This document shows, in pieces, positions 1 through 10,651 of a DNA stretch of 64,000 nt. Both the position numbers and the translations under genes were made by a program. Each line of letters opens with the position of its first letter. Positions within the stretch are counted from its first letter, which is position 1. The stretch is from Paracentrotus lividus (Eukaryota > Echinodermata > Echinoidea > Camarodonta > Echinidae), in the NCBI GenBank assembly GCA_940671915.1, contig CALNVZ010003426.1:12585951-12649950 (forward strand), read 5' to 3'. The notes below the pieces were generated by a model. The model was not told the origin of the DNA. It ran no database searches and saw only the letters and a program-made list of their open reading frames with translations.

Positions 1-877
1 ATTTACATAAAATTGCTAGTTTGTGGTGATTGCACAGTACCGGCATATATTTGTGGATAACAAAAAGTCTACGTCGCATAAAAATTACAAATGTACACAT
101 TCTGACATTGATTAAATCAATCACGTCATAACATATTCAAGTACACTAAATTTTTAAAAACTTATGCTGACTTTTGCGGAAAACATTGTAAGCACTGATT
201 TCCGAGGAATGTTGCTATTAAATTCATTTTGTCAGGATAGGTTTGATAGTTCTAGTTTAAATTTAATGCGTAACGATTGACTGTTTAATATCGGGTTTTT
301 ACAAAATATGCACTATGTCTTGGCAGAACTGTAAATCCCATTAACCATTTTGTTATAAATGGGGAGAGCAGTGTCCACCGATTACTATGTTCGATATAAA
401 ACAAGTGGGCTACATAATTATATTGAACCATATTTTTGCATATTGCACGAATTTAATCTCACGATTTGGATGTATTTAGGCATGTCCTCCTTATATAAAC
501 TACAGCAGAGCAGAGGCGTCGGAAGGCTGTACGGAGACAAAGTATTGGTGGCACAAGCCATTGTTAACACACAAATGCTTGCCCCTCTAATATTTTGTCT
601 CTGCACAGCCATCCGATGCCCTTGTCTCAGAGACTCTAAAACCCAAGCACAAATTAAGCAGGAGATTCTCCCGCCAAAACTCCCAAACGCAAACGGGAGA
701 CGCCGCGGAGATGTCATCACACTCACAAAGCACTGAATTCCATGTGGGTAGATGCAACTTGTGGGGGTTGTAACTGCTCTCTTGTGCTATCTTAGGACAT
801 TCATGACTAACAAGAGATGAAGGAAAAAAAAATTAAGATAATACATATTTGCTTTTGTCAAAGAGGTAATTGTGCCG
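1..877. other. No supported gene
   Basis: AT-rich to 500, then a moderately GC-rich patch (520-720) that is open on both strands but has no recognised product. A poly-G run occupies 877-893. Confidence 0.6.
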
Positions 878-992
878 GGGGGGGGGGGGGGGGAAGAGTC
901 AGTGTAGGATAAATTCAAAACTTCGACCGAAAAAGAGTGAGATTTTTTTTTTTTTCATAAAAAGTAACGGCTTTTCGGCTGGAGAATCTTAC

Positions 993-1209
993 GCTGAAAG
1001 GGGAGAGTCTCTGCATTTTCTTATGCTTGTTCATTTTTTTAACCACAATTAACATGATGCTGTTGGAGTATGTCACAATGGCTTCAATACCCAAATGCGG
1101 CGTCGACGTACGGGCGGAGGTGATCGTTGTACCGAGTTGGTTATGGACCGGGTCGAAATATTCAGGTTGGACGAAGTGACGCCGAGGGCTTGGATGAGGA
1201 GGGGCTTCC
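993..1209 (-). other. Candidate coding exon of unknown product
   Basis: The minus strand is open for about 295 nt (1209-915). It starts at an acceptor (CAAATTCCCAATCTAG) preceded by a long CT tract, and a GTAAGA donor occurs at 992. The frame reads EAPPHPSPRRHFVQPEYFDP at its start and TSARTSTPHLGIEAIVTYSN further on, with GC-rich third positions unlike the surroundings. Phase 2 entry would fit the calcitonin propeptide exon, but one frame in three would fit by chance. I do not recognise the sequence. It may be an exon of a neighbouring gene or a chance open stretch. Confidence 0.22.
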
Positions 1210-1242
1210 CTAGATTGGGAATTTGATGAAAGATGTTGACTG

Positions 1243-1373
1243 GAGAGAGACAGAGAGAGAGAGAGGGGGGGGGGGAGAAAGAGGGATAGATGGAATGACA
1301 GAGAAAGAAGAAGATAGAGAAGAGAGGAGAGAGAGGAGAGAGGAGAGAGAGAGAGAGAGAGAGAAGAAGATGG
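1243..1373. repeat. GA-rich simple repeat
   Basis: AGAGAGAC/GAGAGA runs interrupted by GGGGGGGGG and AAGAAG. It explains the serine/leucine-rich minus-strand reading frames here. Confidence 0.95.
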
Positions 1374-1864
1374 AAGCCTGCAATGAAAAAAATATCACAA
1401 AACATTATTTCATTATTAATTAATTTTAGGATATCCTTTTGCATAGAAACCGATTCCATTACTTTGTATCCCAGCAAAAAAAGTGAATCCACCTTTTTAA
1501 AGACTGTTTTGCTTGTAATGTGACATTAATTTTTATTTAAAGCAAACTAGTAACTCACAATACATCCAGTGATACCAAACTTATACCTTTACTGTCATGG
1601 ATGACTGCGCACTCTGGCTTTGGAAAATCTCTGTAAAAATCAGTTTGTACCAAGTTTTGAGAAAAGATAACCCCGGTTTTCTTATCATTCATTTATTGCT
1701 TGAGATAAGCATTCCTGGGTCTATTCATCAGGAACAAAATATTCTTTGGGTTAATGACATGTAAGGGTTGCTTTTGCCAAAACCTGGTACAAGGCAATTG
1801 GGCCCTTAGATTTTTTTAAAGCCCAGGTGCTCAATAATTCATCACAGCATAAATAAAAATACAA

Positions 1865-2114
1865 TTTATTTTTAGCAATAAGAATTACAAGTAGGTTTAT
1901 GAAAATTATTGATAATTTTTGACAGTTAAAAAGAACATGCAACGATTCGTTCTTATCAAAGACAAAGAGAGGTTTAAAAAAAAGGGGGGGGGGCAGAAGA
2001 ATAAAAGAAGGAAGAAGAAGAAGAGAAAATAGAACAAAAGAGAAGTCATAAAAGTTACATTCTGCTTACGAGGATTAAAAACAAGGTGTGACGGCGTAGA
2101 TGGCGCTGTTGAAT
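1865..2114 (-). other. Probable 3' UTR of the calcitonin-type gene
   Basis: The first AATAAA on the minus strand after the stop codon is at 1870-1865. The stretch between is pyrimidine-rich and AT-rich with no reading frame. If this signal is used the 3' UTR is about 270 nt. The real cleavage site cannot be fixed from sequence alone. Confidence 0.4.
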
Positions 2115-2295
2115 TTACTCCGTCTCCGCGCTGTTGAGTTGTGGCATATCATCAACGGACCTTCGTTTCTTTCCTGGACCGTTCAGGCCGAACATATGTG
2201 CGTTTCCACTTTTTAAAAGGGCAGCAACTCGGTCCGACGCAACAGCCATTGGCAGACATCCACTAAAACTTCCACATCCTCTCCCCCGCTTGCTG
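2115..2295 (-). CDS. Calcitonin-type gene, terminal exon with the mature peptide
   Basis: This exon follows the acceptor TTTTACATTTAG. Its first base completes a Gly codon (GG+C), then SKR precedes the peptide. It reads GRGCGSFSGCLPMAVASDRV, then AALLKSGNAHMFGLNGPG, KKRR, a tail ending SAETE, and TAA at 2117-2115. All family features are in this single exon: two cysteines, dibasic sites on both sides and an amidation Gly. I saw no second cysteine-ring peptide exon between 2296 and 3364. Confidence 0.92.
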
Positions 2296-4447
2296 CTAAA
2301 TGTAAAATATAAATAAAAACAAAATGCAATGGCAAAGCATTAACACTCATTATTATAGACATTTTGATATGTGACTCATCATATCAAAATCAGGCACAAG
2401 TCGCCAAAAAAAAAAAAACAGTCAAAGATTGCAACAAAATCTATTTTGAAAGCCTTTCCCCTAATCATTTCTACTCATTTTCTTTTTTACAAAGCATGTA
2501 AGAAACATTGAAAATTCAGAAAATTCAAAACATATTTCCCCCAAACAAGACAATGTTTATTTTTCTGCCGATTTCCTCGACACAGTGCTGGATTTGCTCG
2601 GCGACTTGTGTCTGATTTCGATGTGATGAGTCACATATCTTTTACACAATACCCAGCCACCGTTATTTTTTTATTTTTTTTTTAAAAAGTAGTATTATTA
2701 TATTTTTATTTATTTATTTATTTATTTTTGTATTTATTATTATTATTTTTTTTTAGGGGTTCAAAACAAACTTTGTAAGTTAATTGAAGTTTTGAATGTT
2801 CTGAATTCTCTCCCAACTGATATATTACTCAAGGTAGAAGGAACAAATTCGTAGTTTGTTTTAAACATCTACTTAGTGTCGAATTTGATAACATCTGGTT
2901 AAATGCCAGACCATTGCCCAGTCGCTGTTTTTTTTTTTTTTCACTCCTGACTTCTTAGTTATAAGGCGGCTTTGATACATTTCATTTTATTTTGTAAATT
3001 CATTTGCAGATTTGCTTCCAAAAATTTAATTGTGGCAAAAAATAGAGTTTTTACTTATAATTTGTTTAAAATAAAAATAAAAAGTTTTGCTGAGCAGAAA
3101 TACCGAAAATTATTGTCCTCCAACACCACCATTAATAGAAATTAGTCATTGAGATTAATTACAATCAAGTGAACAGGGGGGCATTTCATGAAAAGACTTG
3201 TTGGACGTTTTATCCGACAAACTGTTACAAGCTACTGAAATGCTTGCATCTGATTGGCTGAGAGCAAATTTGTCGGATAAAATCTCCGATAAGTCCTTCG
3301 ATGAAATGCCCCCCAGATTCGACAATGGGAGGCAAAGAAGCTCAAACAGTGAAAATAAACTTACCCTTCTTGTCTTAATGGTTCGTATAGGTCAAGAAGC
3401 TCTTTGATCTCTTCCATCGTTAGTTCGTCTCTAAAAAGAAAAAGAAAAGGTTTGACAATGGCATAAGATAACGACCTTTTACCATGAATATTATTCATTG
3501 TTACTGCTACAAGGCTGCTACTACTATCTCTAGAAGCAGATTTTTTATTTTTTTATTTTTTAAACAAGGGTTGTTTTTTTTTTTAATATGGGAACCGATG
3601 TGAATGCTAAATTGTGTCTATGGAACCTGAATAGAATTGATATCGTTCCCAATTTCATAAAACCAAAAAGCCTATTGTAAAAATAATTACTACCTGTTCT
3701 GCTCCTATTTCTTCTTACCATCTCAATTTCTCAATTTAATATCATTGTTATGAGAATAATATACAAAAAAAAAAATAAAAAAGTCTTTCGGGTAATTCAT
3801 TCATGCTTTTTGCAGCTAAAAAAAAAGTTTAAGACCATAAATTATGGACCATCATTTCGATTACATTTTCTGAGACCCAATCTCAGAAAAATCCTATAGA
3901 TTATACATTCCGTTTCATCATTTTAAACCTTGAAGATGTTTCACCAATTATTCGTTCTTAAAAGTCACTAAAGACTTTACGAAAGACTGGAACATGTTCT
4001 TGGATGCTATATGCTAATTGCGTTCTCACTCTTTTAGCATGAGAAATGTTTACCAGTCATTCGTAAAGTTGCTCGCAACTTAATACGTATACGACTTGGT
4101 GTAACACCATCAAGGCACAATAAACGGACCATCTCAGATTTCAAGACAAACAATTCGATATAAAACCAGGCAAACACTGGTCCACATGAGGAATCAACCA
4201 AGAAGCTTTAACACAGTAAGCAATCACACTTTTCAACTCTTGGCGATTGACGTATGTGCAGGAGCAGCTGTTTAATTGAAATCGCACTTTCAAGATAGTG
4301 GACCCTTGAGACTCTTTCGGAAACTGAAGTTACTGGCTTTCTTTTGTGTTATTTTCCTTACCTGCGGTTTAACGACGCTGCCCTCGTTGTTTGATATAAA
4401 AGACAGCATATAGTGAGGGTAACAAGTACTGTCACTGTCGTTTTCAT
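2115..4447 (-). CDS. Calcitonin-type neuropeptide precursor (three coding exons, spliced)
   Basis: The coding sequence joins 4447-4362, 3430-3365 and 2295-2115 on the minus strand and gives 110 residues. Residues 1-23 (starting MKTTVTVLVTLTICCLLY) form a signal peptide with likely cleavage near TRA/A. An acidic propeptide follows, containing ELTMEEIKELLDLYEPLR. A KR site at 53-54 precedes a 37-residue peptide starting GRGCGSFSGC and ending MFGLNGP. The next residue, Gly92, is the amide donor, followed by KKRR and a 14-residue acidic tail. Cys58 and Cys64 enclose a seven-residue ring, and the C-terminal Pro-amide is the calcitonin-family hallmark. From memory, the sea-urchin calcitonin-type peptide shares the CGSFSGC ring, the RVAALL segment and the FGLNGP end. 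The family signals through class B G-protein-coupled receptors; secretion via the regulated pathway is inferred. Both introns are GT-AG, both junctions are phase 2 and the frame is kept throughout. The upstream acceptor implies a 5' untranslated exon elsewhere. Confidence 0.93.
2368..2638. mobile_element. Foldback MITE, TATGTGACTCATCA
   Basis: Two 40-bp arms (2366-2405 and 2600-2639) share GATATGTGACTCATCA and CAGACACAAGTCGCC words in opposite orientation and enclose about 190 bp of AT-rich sequence. It lies in the last intron of the calcitonin-type gene, 73 bp beyond its terminal exon. Confidence 0.75.
3176..3314. mobile_element. Palindromic MITE, CATTTCAT family, copy 1
   Basis: A 139-bp element with inverted ends GGGGGGCATTTCAT/ATGAAATGCCCCCC and inner arms built on TTATCCGACAAA/TTTGTCGGATAA. 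The centre carries CATCTGATTGGCTGAGAGC. It lies in the second coding-region intron of the calcitonin-type gene, ending 50 bp from the propeptide exon. Three more copies are in the window. Confidence 0.88.
3365..3430 (-). CDS. Calcitonin-type gene, propeptide exon
   Basis: This 66-nt exon lies between the acceptor CTTTTTCTTTTTAG and the donor GAAGG/GTAAGT. It starts by completing an AGA codon (Arg29), reads DELTMEEIKELLDLYEPLRQ and on, and ends with GG, so it is phase 2 on both sides. It holds the acidic, probably helical spacer before the KR cleavage site. A symmetric phase-2 exon of 66 nt can be skipped without changing the frame. Confidence 0.9.
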
Positions 4448-4458
4448 GGTGATGGTAT
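4362..4458 (-). CDS. Calcitonin-type gene, first coding exon (signal peptide)
   Basis: The exon starts at an acceptor (CTCTTTGCAG, pyrimidine-rich upstream) with 11 nt of 5' UTR. The ATG is at 4447-4445 in a good context (CACCATGA). It encodes 28 codons plus AG and ends at the donor CGCAG/GTAAGG. It carries the whole hydrophobic signal sequence. Because it begins at an acceptor, it is not the transcript's first exon. Confidence 0.9.
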
Positions 4459-4635
4459 CTGCAAAGAGAAAAGGAGAGAGAAAGAGAGAAAGATACTATG
4501 ATTAATGACTAATATCAAACGCTTTTCATATTTATATCATTAAATGTTCCCAATGAATTTATTATTAATGAAGCATTTGAAGCTAAAAGAGAGAGAGAGA
4601 AAACCTTCCCCCTTAAAATAAAACAAATCAAAACG

Positions 4636-4679
<44 letters not shown>
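4636..4679. repeat. Poly-A run of 44
   Basis: An uninterrupted A tract with further A-rich sequence downstream, in the presumed 5' intron of the calcitonin-type gene. Confidence 0.95.
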
Positions 4680-4680
<1 letters not shown>

Positions 4681-4886
4681 GGGGGAGGGTAGAAAGTGCA
4701 TCATATTGCATACAAAAAAAACAAAAAAAAAAAAAAAATGAATAAAAAGAAGAAGGAAAAATATATCAAACAAAGAACAAGCAAATATCATGATTATAAA
4801 GTTAATCTGATAGAGCAAACTCTACGATGATGATTGAATCATTATTATAACAAGCCTTTCCTTGATAGGTCTTATTTGATTCATAA

Positions 4887-5019
4887 CCCTGTAACATAAA
4901 AGATACGATCACTATTACGACTGATATCAATCGTAATTCTATGGTAAGTACCGTGTAATAATAGTTTACAATCAATCGTAATACTGATCGTATCTCTTTT
5001 ATGTTACCATGGTTACAGG
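4887..5019. mobile_element. Palindromic MITE, CCCTGTAACAT family, copy 1
   Basis: CCTGTAACATAAAAGATACG at the left and CGTATCTCTTTTATGTTACC...GTTACAGG at the right. The interior carries TATCAATCGTAA and TACGATTGA-type words. It is related to 50996-51113. Confidence 0.75.
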
Positions 5020-6011
5020 ACACTTTTTCGATATTCAATGATGACGAAATCTTCGTTAGATATGAAACTGTCGATTCTTCGATAATTTGATTTTTTTTTT
5101 AATTAAGTGTTTTATTCAATCAAAAAGCAGGTCCTTTAAAGCGAGAGCGAACTGAGCAGCACTCTCATTGACTGTTTGTTATAAATAGCTAGTCTTAAAG
5201 TATACCTTTTGAGATTGGTATTAACAAAACAGTGTATAAATTAACCTACAATTTAATTTGTATTGGGAAACTAAAATGCTTTGAGAGGAAAAGTATGTGT
5301 TTTGATACTTGGCAACATAACTACCATGGTGTGAATTTATTGGGTAGTGAAACAGTGTGTTTTCATTCAAATGGGCCTGAATTATGAGACTACACTACTC
5401 AGGATGTTGCATTATGGGTTAGAAATCAGGGCAGAATCGAGTAGTTGAGGACTTGAGGTGGTGCTATACAAGGCTGTTAGTTCGTAGGCAATAATTACAA
5501 TATAACGTTTATAACAACAATAACAATAATAATGATAGCGATAACTTGAAAATTGACACCGCTATATGTTATTTTGCTTTCCCTATACACATTTCATAAT
5601 TATGAAATGCCATTCCCTGAAAAGGCAGCCGAGATAGCAATAAGCAAAGAGAATAAACCTAGCTAGTATAGCGTTCTAATTGCGACGCAAACTCCACGAA
5701 CGTATTTTTATTACACACACCTCTTAATTATGGCAAAGATTATCTTCACTTTTGACGGAGGGAATTTCAGAATGAATGAATTTCGAGCGATTGTCAAGTG
5801 GAAATGCACATTTTGCTACATTTTAACCCATTTTGGATTAATGTGTATTTCACCCTAAATTCACTCTTTTCTAATATTCACTCTTCCAATAGTGAACAAA
5901 TTTATTCATTATTCCCTTTTTTTGGAGAGAGAGAGAAATGTAAAAATACAAAAAAACCCTGATTACAAATATCGCCCGAAAAAAATAGCACATTTTGAAG
6001 ATTGTTCCTTT
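5020..6011. other. AT-rich, no supported feature
   Basis: No inverted repeats, no repeated family and no coding signal seen. Confidence 0.6.
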
Positions 6012-6264
6012 ATGCGGCGGTCACAACTCGTCGTAGGCTACGGGGCACGTGCCATCGACGTAGCCTGCGTTGCACGTGCAATGCACGCACAGGTCCTAAT
6101 TCAACTTCTGCGATTCCTGCAATTCTATAGTAAGGGTATTGTAAAAACTTTCTGCACGTCGTACATGCATTGTACCTGCGAGGTACCTCCGCTGCACGAA
6201 TTTTCTACGAAATCCATCGTAGGGAGTTGCACGTCGAAGGTACGGCGAGTTGTGACCGCCGCAT
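6012..6264. mobile_element. MITE, GCGGCGGTCACAAC family, copy 1
   Basis: A 253-bp element with inverted ends ATGCGGCGGTCACAACTCG/CGAGTTGTGACCGCCGCAT. The interior is rich in TGCACGTGCAATGCACGCA-type palindromic words. The open frame across it is not a gene. The target site looks like TA at the other copies. Confidence 0.9.
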
Positions 6265-6546
6265 TAATTGACCCAGTCCGGACAGTTTCACCCTTGAACG
6301 ACTTACAAACCCCATACCCTCTTTCCATTGATTTATATTGACCCTATAACTTCCAAATTCAATTACGTGGGAAGTTTTCACATGGTGTATATAGACTCAC
6401 AATTACATCTAAGAGAATGTGTGAGCTGAAGCGACTGATGTGTGAAGCTAGGCGAATAACATGCTATCAGCTATAGTTTATCCGGTTTTCTTCTAGCAAA
6501 AATAACACGCTCTTTGAATATTGAAATGTTATGAAGAGCTCGCATG

Positions 6547-6777
6547 TAAGGGTGGTATCTCACTTCGCGGAGACGTCTCCGCGACGGATAAAAGTATTAG
6601 AAACGTCTCCGCGACGTTTCATGAGTCGTGGAAACTACTTTGAGACGGTTCTTTGAAACTGCTTTGTCTTATTTTTGAAAATTGTCGCGGAGACATCGCG
6701 GGAAACGTCTCGGAGACGTCTTTAATACTTTATATCCGTCCGGAGAGACGTCTCCGCGAAGTGAGATACCACCCTTA
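6547..6777. mobile_element. Palindromic MITE, GGTGGTATCTCACTTCGCGG family
   Basis: A 231-bp palindrome with long arms: AAGGGTGGTATCTCACTTCG at the left and CGAAGTGAGATACCACCCTT at the right, flanked by TA. The arms and interior repeat the word GAGACGTCTCCGCG. Confidence 0.9.
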
Positions 6778-7037
6778 GGTACTAAATCAACGTTTGATTA
6801 AAATTTAGCTATGGCGACCAGACCATTGTTTAGATTGTTGTCTGTCTTTTAAGGTATCGATGGCCATCGACATTCCTTTTTTAAATTAAAAAAAAAAATC
6901 TGTTTGAATAAAGGTTGCAAATGATTACCAGACAACTGGTACCTTTAACTTGACGGATTTTGAAACGATTAATGCTGCAAGATGGCTTCAACCTGAATAC
7001 TGCTTTCATACAGATGAATTAAAGCAAAGCATAACCT

Positions 7038-7169
7038 GGGGGCATTTCATCAAAGGACTTGTCAGATATTTTATCCGACAAATTTGCTCTCAGCCAATCA
7101 GATGCAAGCATTTCAGTAGCTTATAACAGTTTGTCGGATAAAACAAGTCCTTTCATGAAACGCTCCCCA
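7038..7169. mobile_element. Palindromic MITE, CATTTCAT family, copy 2 (inverted)
   Basis: Same ends and core as the copy at 3176 but in the opposite orientation: the centre reads GCTCTCAGCCAATCAGATGC. The right end has diverged (CATGAAACGCTCCCC). Confidence 0.88.
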
Positions 7170-7540
7170 GATCGTGTGCATTGCAGCTGTCTTCCTTCGT
7201 TCTCAGTTCAATCTACCATTTCCATGATCTAAGAAATGGATTAAAAAAAATCCTGGTCTCTCTCTTAAAAAAAAAAAAAAAAATAATAATAATTGAAAAA
7301 GACGATAGCTGAGGTATACTGTTAGGCCTAACTTATCTGTAAACATGGTTAAGGTAACATGGGACCAGTTTAATCGTGATTCGATTTATGCGGTCAGTTA
7401 AATCAGGGAATGGAATCTTAAACTTTGTTTCGAATTCTATCCCATATAAGGTAGTTCTGTACAGGTTGTTCTATACATGTTCCTTTTCTAGCTCATGAAA
7501 AAAAAAAAAAAAAAATCGTGCACGAAGAACCGATATACTA

Positions 7541-8064
7541 CACTCTAAAAACTGAAGTGCTAATTTCTGGGTGCTCGTATAGTGACTGCACTTGAAGAGC
7601 TAAATCAGCACCTGAAGTGCTGTTTTAGCACTTTCCCAAGTGTTAATTTATCAACAACAACAAATGTTCAATGTCGGTTTGGGATTCGAACCGGGTTCAC
7701 CTAAACATAGAAGAGTACCGCTGACGTTACCAAAAGACCAAACGGAGATCTCTCTAACTTGCTTGAATTATGAAAACGTAGTAGATAATTATGGCAACTT
7801 TGAAGAAAGTTCATCATGAAATAATATGATCTGCTAGCAATCGTGAGATGTGAATTGGTCTAACGTGCTCGTCAGCGCTTCTCATTCAGGGGACCCAGGT
7901 TCGAATCCCAACGAAGTCGCGCTGTTTTTGCCCATTTTTGCTGAGAGTTCAGCTCACGTGAAAGTGCTAAAACAGCACTTTGAGTGCAGTCACTATGCAA
8001 GCTCTTAAAAAGTGCTGATTTCAGCCTCTGAAGAGCTAAAAACAGCACTTCAGTTTTTAGAGTG
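7541..8064. mobile_element. Foldback element with tRNA-like arms
   Basis: A 524-bp element with ends CACTCTAAAAACTGAAGTGC/GCACTTCAGTTTTTAGAGTG, flanked by TA. Each arm holds a tRNA B-box-like sequence (GGTTCGAATCCC), on the minus strand at 7678-7694 and on the plus strand at 7898-7909. Each is preceded by a TTGGTCT word and CGTCAGCG. The two arms are related, so the tRNA-like module is part of the inverted repeat. Confidence 0.82.
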
Positions 8065-8066
8065 TA

Positions 8067-9428
8067 ATAGTAGGATATTGTGACATTGACCTAGCTATGT
8101 CTTTTTAATTTCAGTAATTTTGTCATATTGCCATTTTAATTATTCCCTTAAAATTCGGTTATTCGCGAAGTAAATGACCAAGGCGTAAACGTAATGGTCA
8201 CTTAGCCATTGTAACCCGCTTTTAAAAATTATCGAAAAATGGACTTTCGAGCTACTGACCGAACACAATTAAAGCTCTTTCTAACCCATGATTTAAGAGC
8301 ATACAAAGGGCAAACCCCATAATATATAGGCAGTCAGGCGTTTATGAGTACAAATGTGTCATACAGTACATTATCTCAGAAAATAATCGTCCCACACGAT
8401 CTAAGTTGGAGATTTATTATGCATATAAATTGACAGATTTGATGAATGATAATCTTTTCCATCTACAAATATCTACATTATTTTTTTTTCACGGATAGCG
8501 TGTCATATTACGGGTTTCTAAAATTGGCGCGGAAAGGGAACTTCCAGCACCTCGAGTCATGAGAACGAACGCCACTATAACACGCTTCAATAAATTAAGG
8601 GAAATGCATGATGTATTATCAGATTTAAAAATAAAAAAAAAATGAAAGGAAAAAATATATAAAGCACGTTCAGATTTGGTCATTTCCATCACAATGAAAG
8701 TATAATCACACAGTGATTATGAAGCTAAATTAGAAATATTTTCTGCGTTAAGGCAGTGGTAACGTGCCGATACCCGGAAATTATGACTTCGACATGAATA
8801 AACTCAATAAATTTTCACTTACGGAGTGCTTATTAGTGAAAATCAAGGTGAGATAATGCGATAGCGTGTTTGTTATAAATCATAGAGGTCATCGTAAGTA
8901 CAATATACCTTTGATTACCTGTTGTGTATTGCGCCTCTGACTCATATCTTATTTCAATAATGTGCAGATTCTCCCCCGCCCCCCTTTTTTAAAATGAAGG
9001 CTTATCCTTCTTTTAAAGTCAACCATTTAAGTATTATGTTTACATGACCTCTCGTTTGAAGGTTAGTTGGTTGATTGTTTTTTTTTTTACAAGCGTGTAT
9101 CATGATTATTATTTACGTCTGGGCCGACTTTTAACGTCACTATCCAAAAGACGTGACTTAGATTCAAAACTGTGTGCGATCAGAATCTGTTTGTAGGCGA
9201 TAAAAAATTACAGAGTGCTAACGGTGGATGCTAATGACTGTAGGGAGATTTAGAATCATGTCGACGTCAACATGAACTATGTACTATATTTAAAGAATGG
9301 AAGCCTTTGGATACAAATTCTTCAAGCTTGATTCTCATAGCTCTCCTAGCTTCTGGTTCCAATTGACAGGTTGAATTGAGAACTCTAAATACCTCGTCCA
9401 TTGAAAGTCTGGATTGAGAGCGTATTTA
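8067..9428. other. AT-rich, no supported feature
   Basis: Only short homopolymers (poly-A at 8633, poly-T at 9080). No gene seen. Confidence 0.6.
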
Positions 9429-9685
9429 ATGCGGCGGTCACAACTCGCCGTACCTTCGACGTGCAACTCCCTACGATGGATTTCGTAGAAACTTCGAGCA
9501 TCATAATATGTACCATGCAGGCACGTTGCCATGTACGACGTGCATGAAGTTTTGTCAATACCCTTACTACAGAAACGCAGGAATCGCAGAAATTGGCCCA
9601 CGACCTGTGCGTGCATTGTGCATGCAACGCAGACTACGTTGATTGCACGTGCCCAGCAGCCTACGACGAGTTGTGACCGCCGCAT
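9429..9685. mobile_element. MITE, GCGGCGGTCACAAC family, copy 2 (inverted)
   Basis: Same ends as the copy at 6012, in the opposite orientation, flanked by TA on both sides. The interior matches along its length (CTACGATGGATTTCGTAGAA, GCACGTGCC and others). Confidence 0.9.
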
Positions 9686-10418
9686 TATCCAAAGTGTTTC
9701 CTTTTTAATGTCATCCAAATTCATGTTAACAGTTTGAACTTTCTACAGGTATACAATGACTAAATAAACGTTATAACGGATGACTTCAGGCACTCTAATA
9801 CTCTGACAGAAAACACTTCCCGGTATAGATCGATACAAATGAGGAAAAGGAAAGAGAAAAGGAACATCTAAACTTCCCGCCCATAATGCAACATCACGTT
9901 CATGTATACACCAAATCAATACTAGGAATTCCAAAGACATTTATAACAACCTGTGTACGGTCTACGGGTCCTCGGTGGCCTCTCAAAGCTCATTTGATCC
10001 ACACCGTTAACCTTCTACAAGTCACAAACAGATATGACACTTTCACAATCAATGGTATTTTGATGTTTAAGAACGAGGGGGTTAAGGGCAATAGAAAGCG
10101 CGCCAAATTTGTGACGTAGCGCGGGAAAGTGTGCGATCACGTGCCCCTTAGATGAGTTAAGTATCTGAACGTGACCATAAATAACGATGTTCTATATTAA
10201 GTCTATTTGAAGGGGTATGGTTAGGCAAGGGCTCAGGTAGAATGAATTATTAAGAGGTAGAGTCATGGGTAATACCTAACCAAGTTAATATAAAGGGATC
10301 CATCGGTAATGGGAACGACAAAGAAATACAGCTGAATATTACTTTTTTAAAAGGGTACTCTGCATACATGAAACATATCTGTACGTATTATTTCTTTCAT
10401 GAAATTATGTCTAATTAT

Positions 10419-10651
10419 GCTGCAGTCACACAGACACTTACGTTGAGTAACGTCCGGTTGCGTCCAAAATATTGTTTTCTTTTTCGCGGATCTCCACGGA
10501 TGCCTTCCAGTCATAGTCAGAAGTGGAGATAGGGATATTTTCAATCATCCGATTAAAAAAAAAAAAGCACAAAAAATGATGAAATAGAAGATGAAATAAG
10601 GATAAAGCAACAAAAACGTAACAATACGTAAGCGTCTGTGTGACTGCGGCA
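10419..10651. mobile_element. Palindromic MITE, GCAGTCACACAGAC
   Basis: A 233-bp element with inverted ends GCTGCAGTCACACAGACACT/AGCGTCTGTGTGACTGCGGC followed by TTACGT/ACGTAA, flanked by TA. The centre is AT-rich. Confidence 0.82.

Noticed and set aside
359-736. Overlapping 125- and 102-residue frames on opposite strands
   Set aside because: No recognisable domain and no splice or promoter context; both strands open equally, as expected for a GC-richer patch.
1073-1492. A 139-residue minus-strand frame
   Set aside because: Its central part is a GA/CT repeat. Only the unrelated frame at 993-1209 has splice context.
5892-6341. A 149-residue plus-strand frame
   Set aside because: It runs through the MITE at 6012-6264, and similar frames occur on other copies (9335-9724, 21709-22206). 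It reflects the repeat, not a gene.
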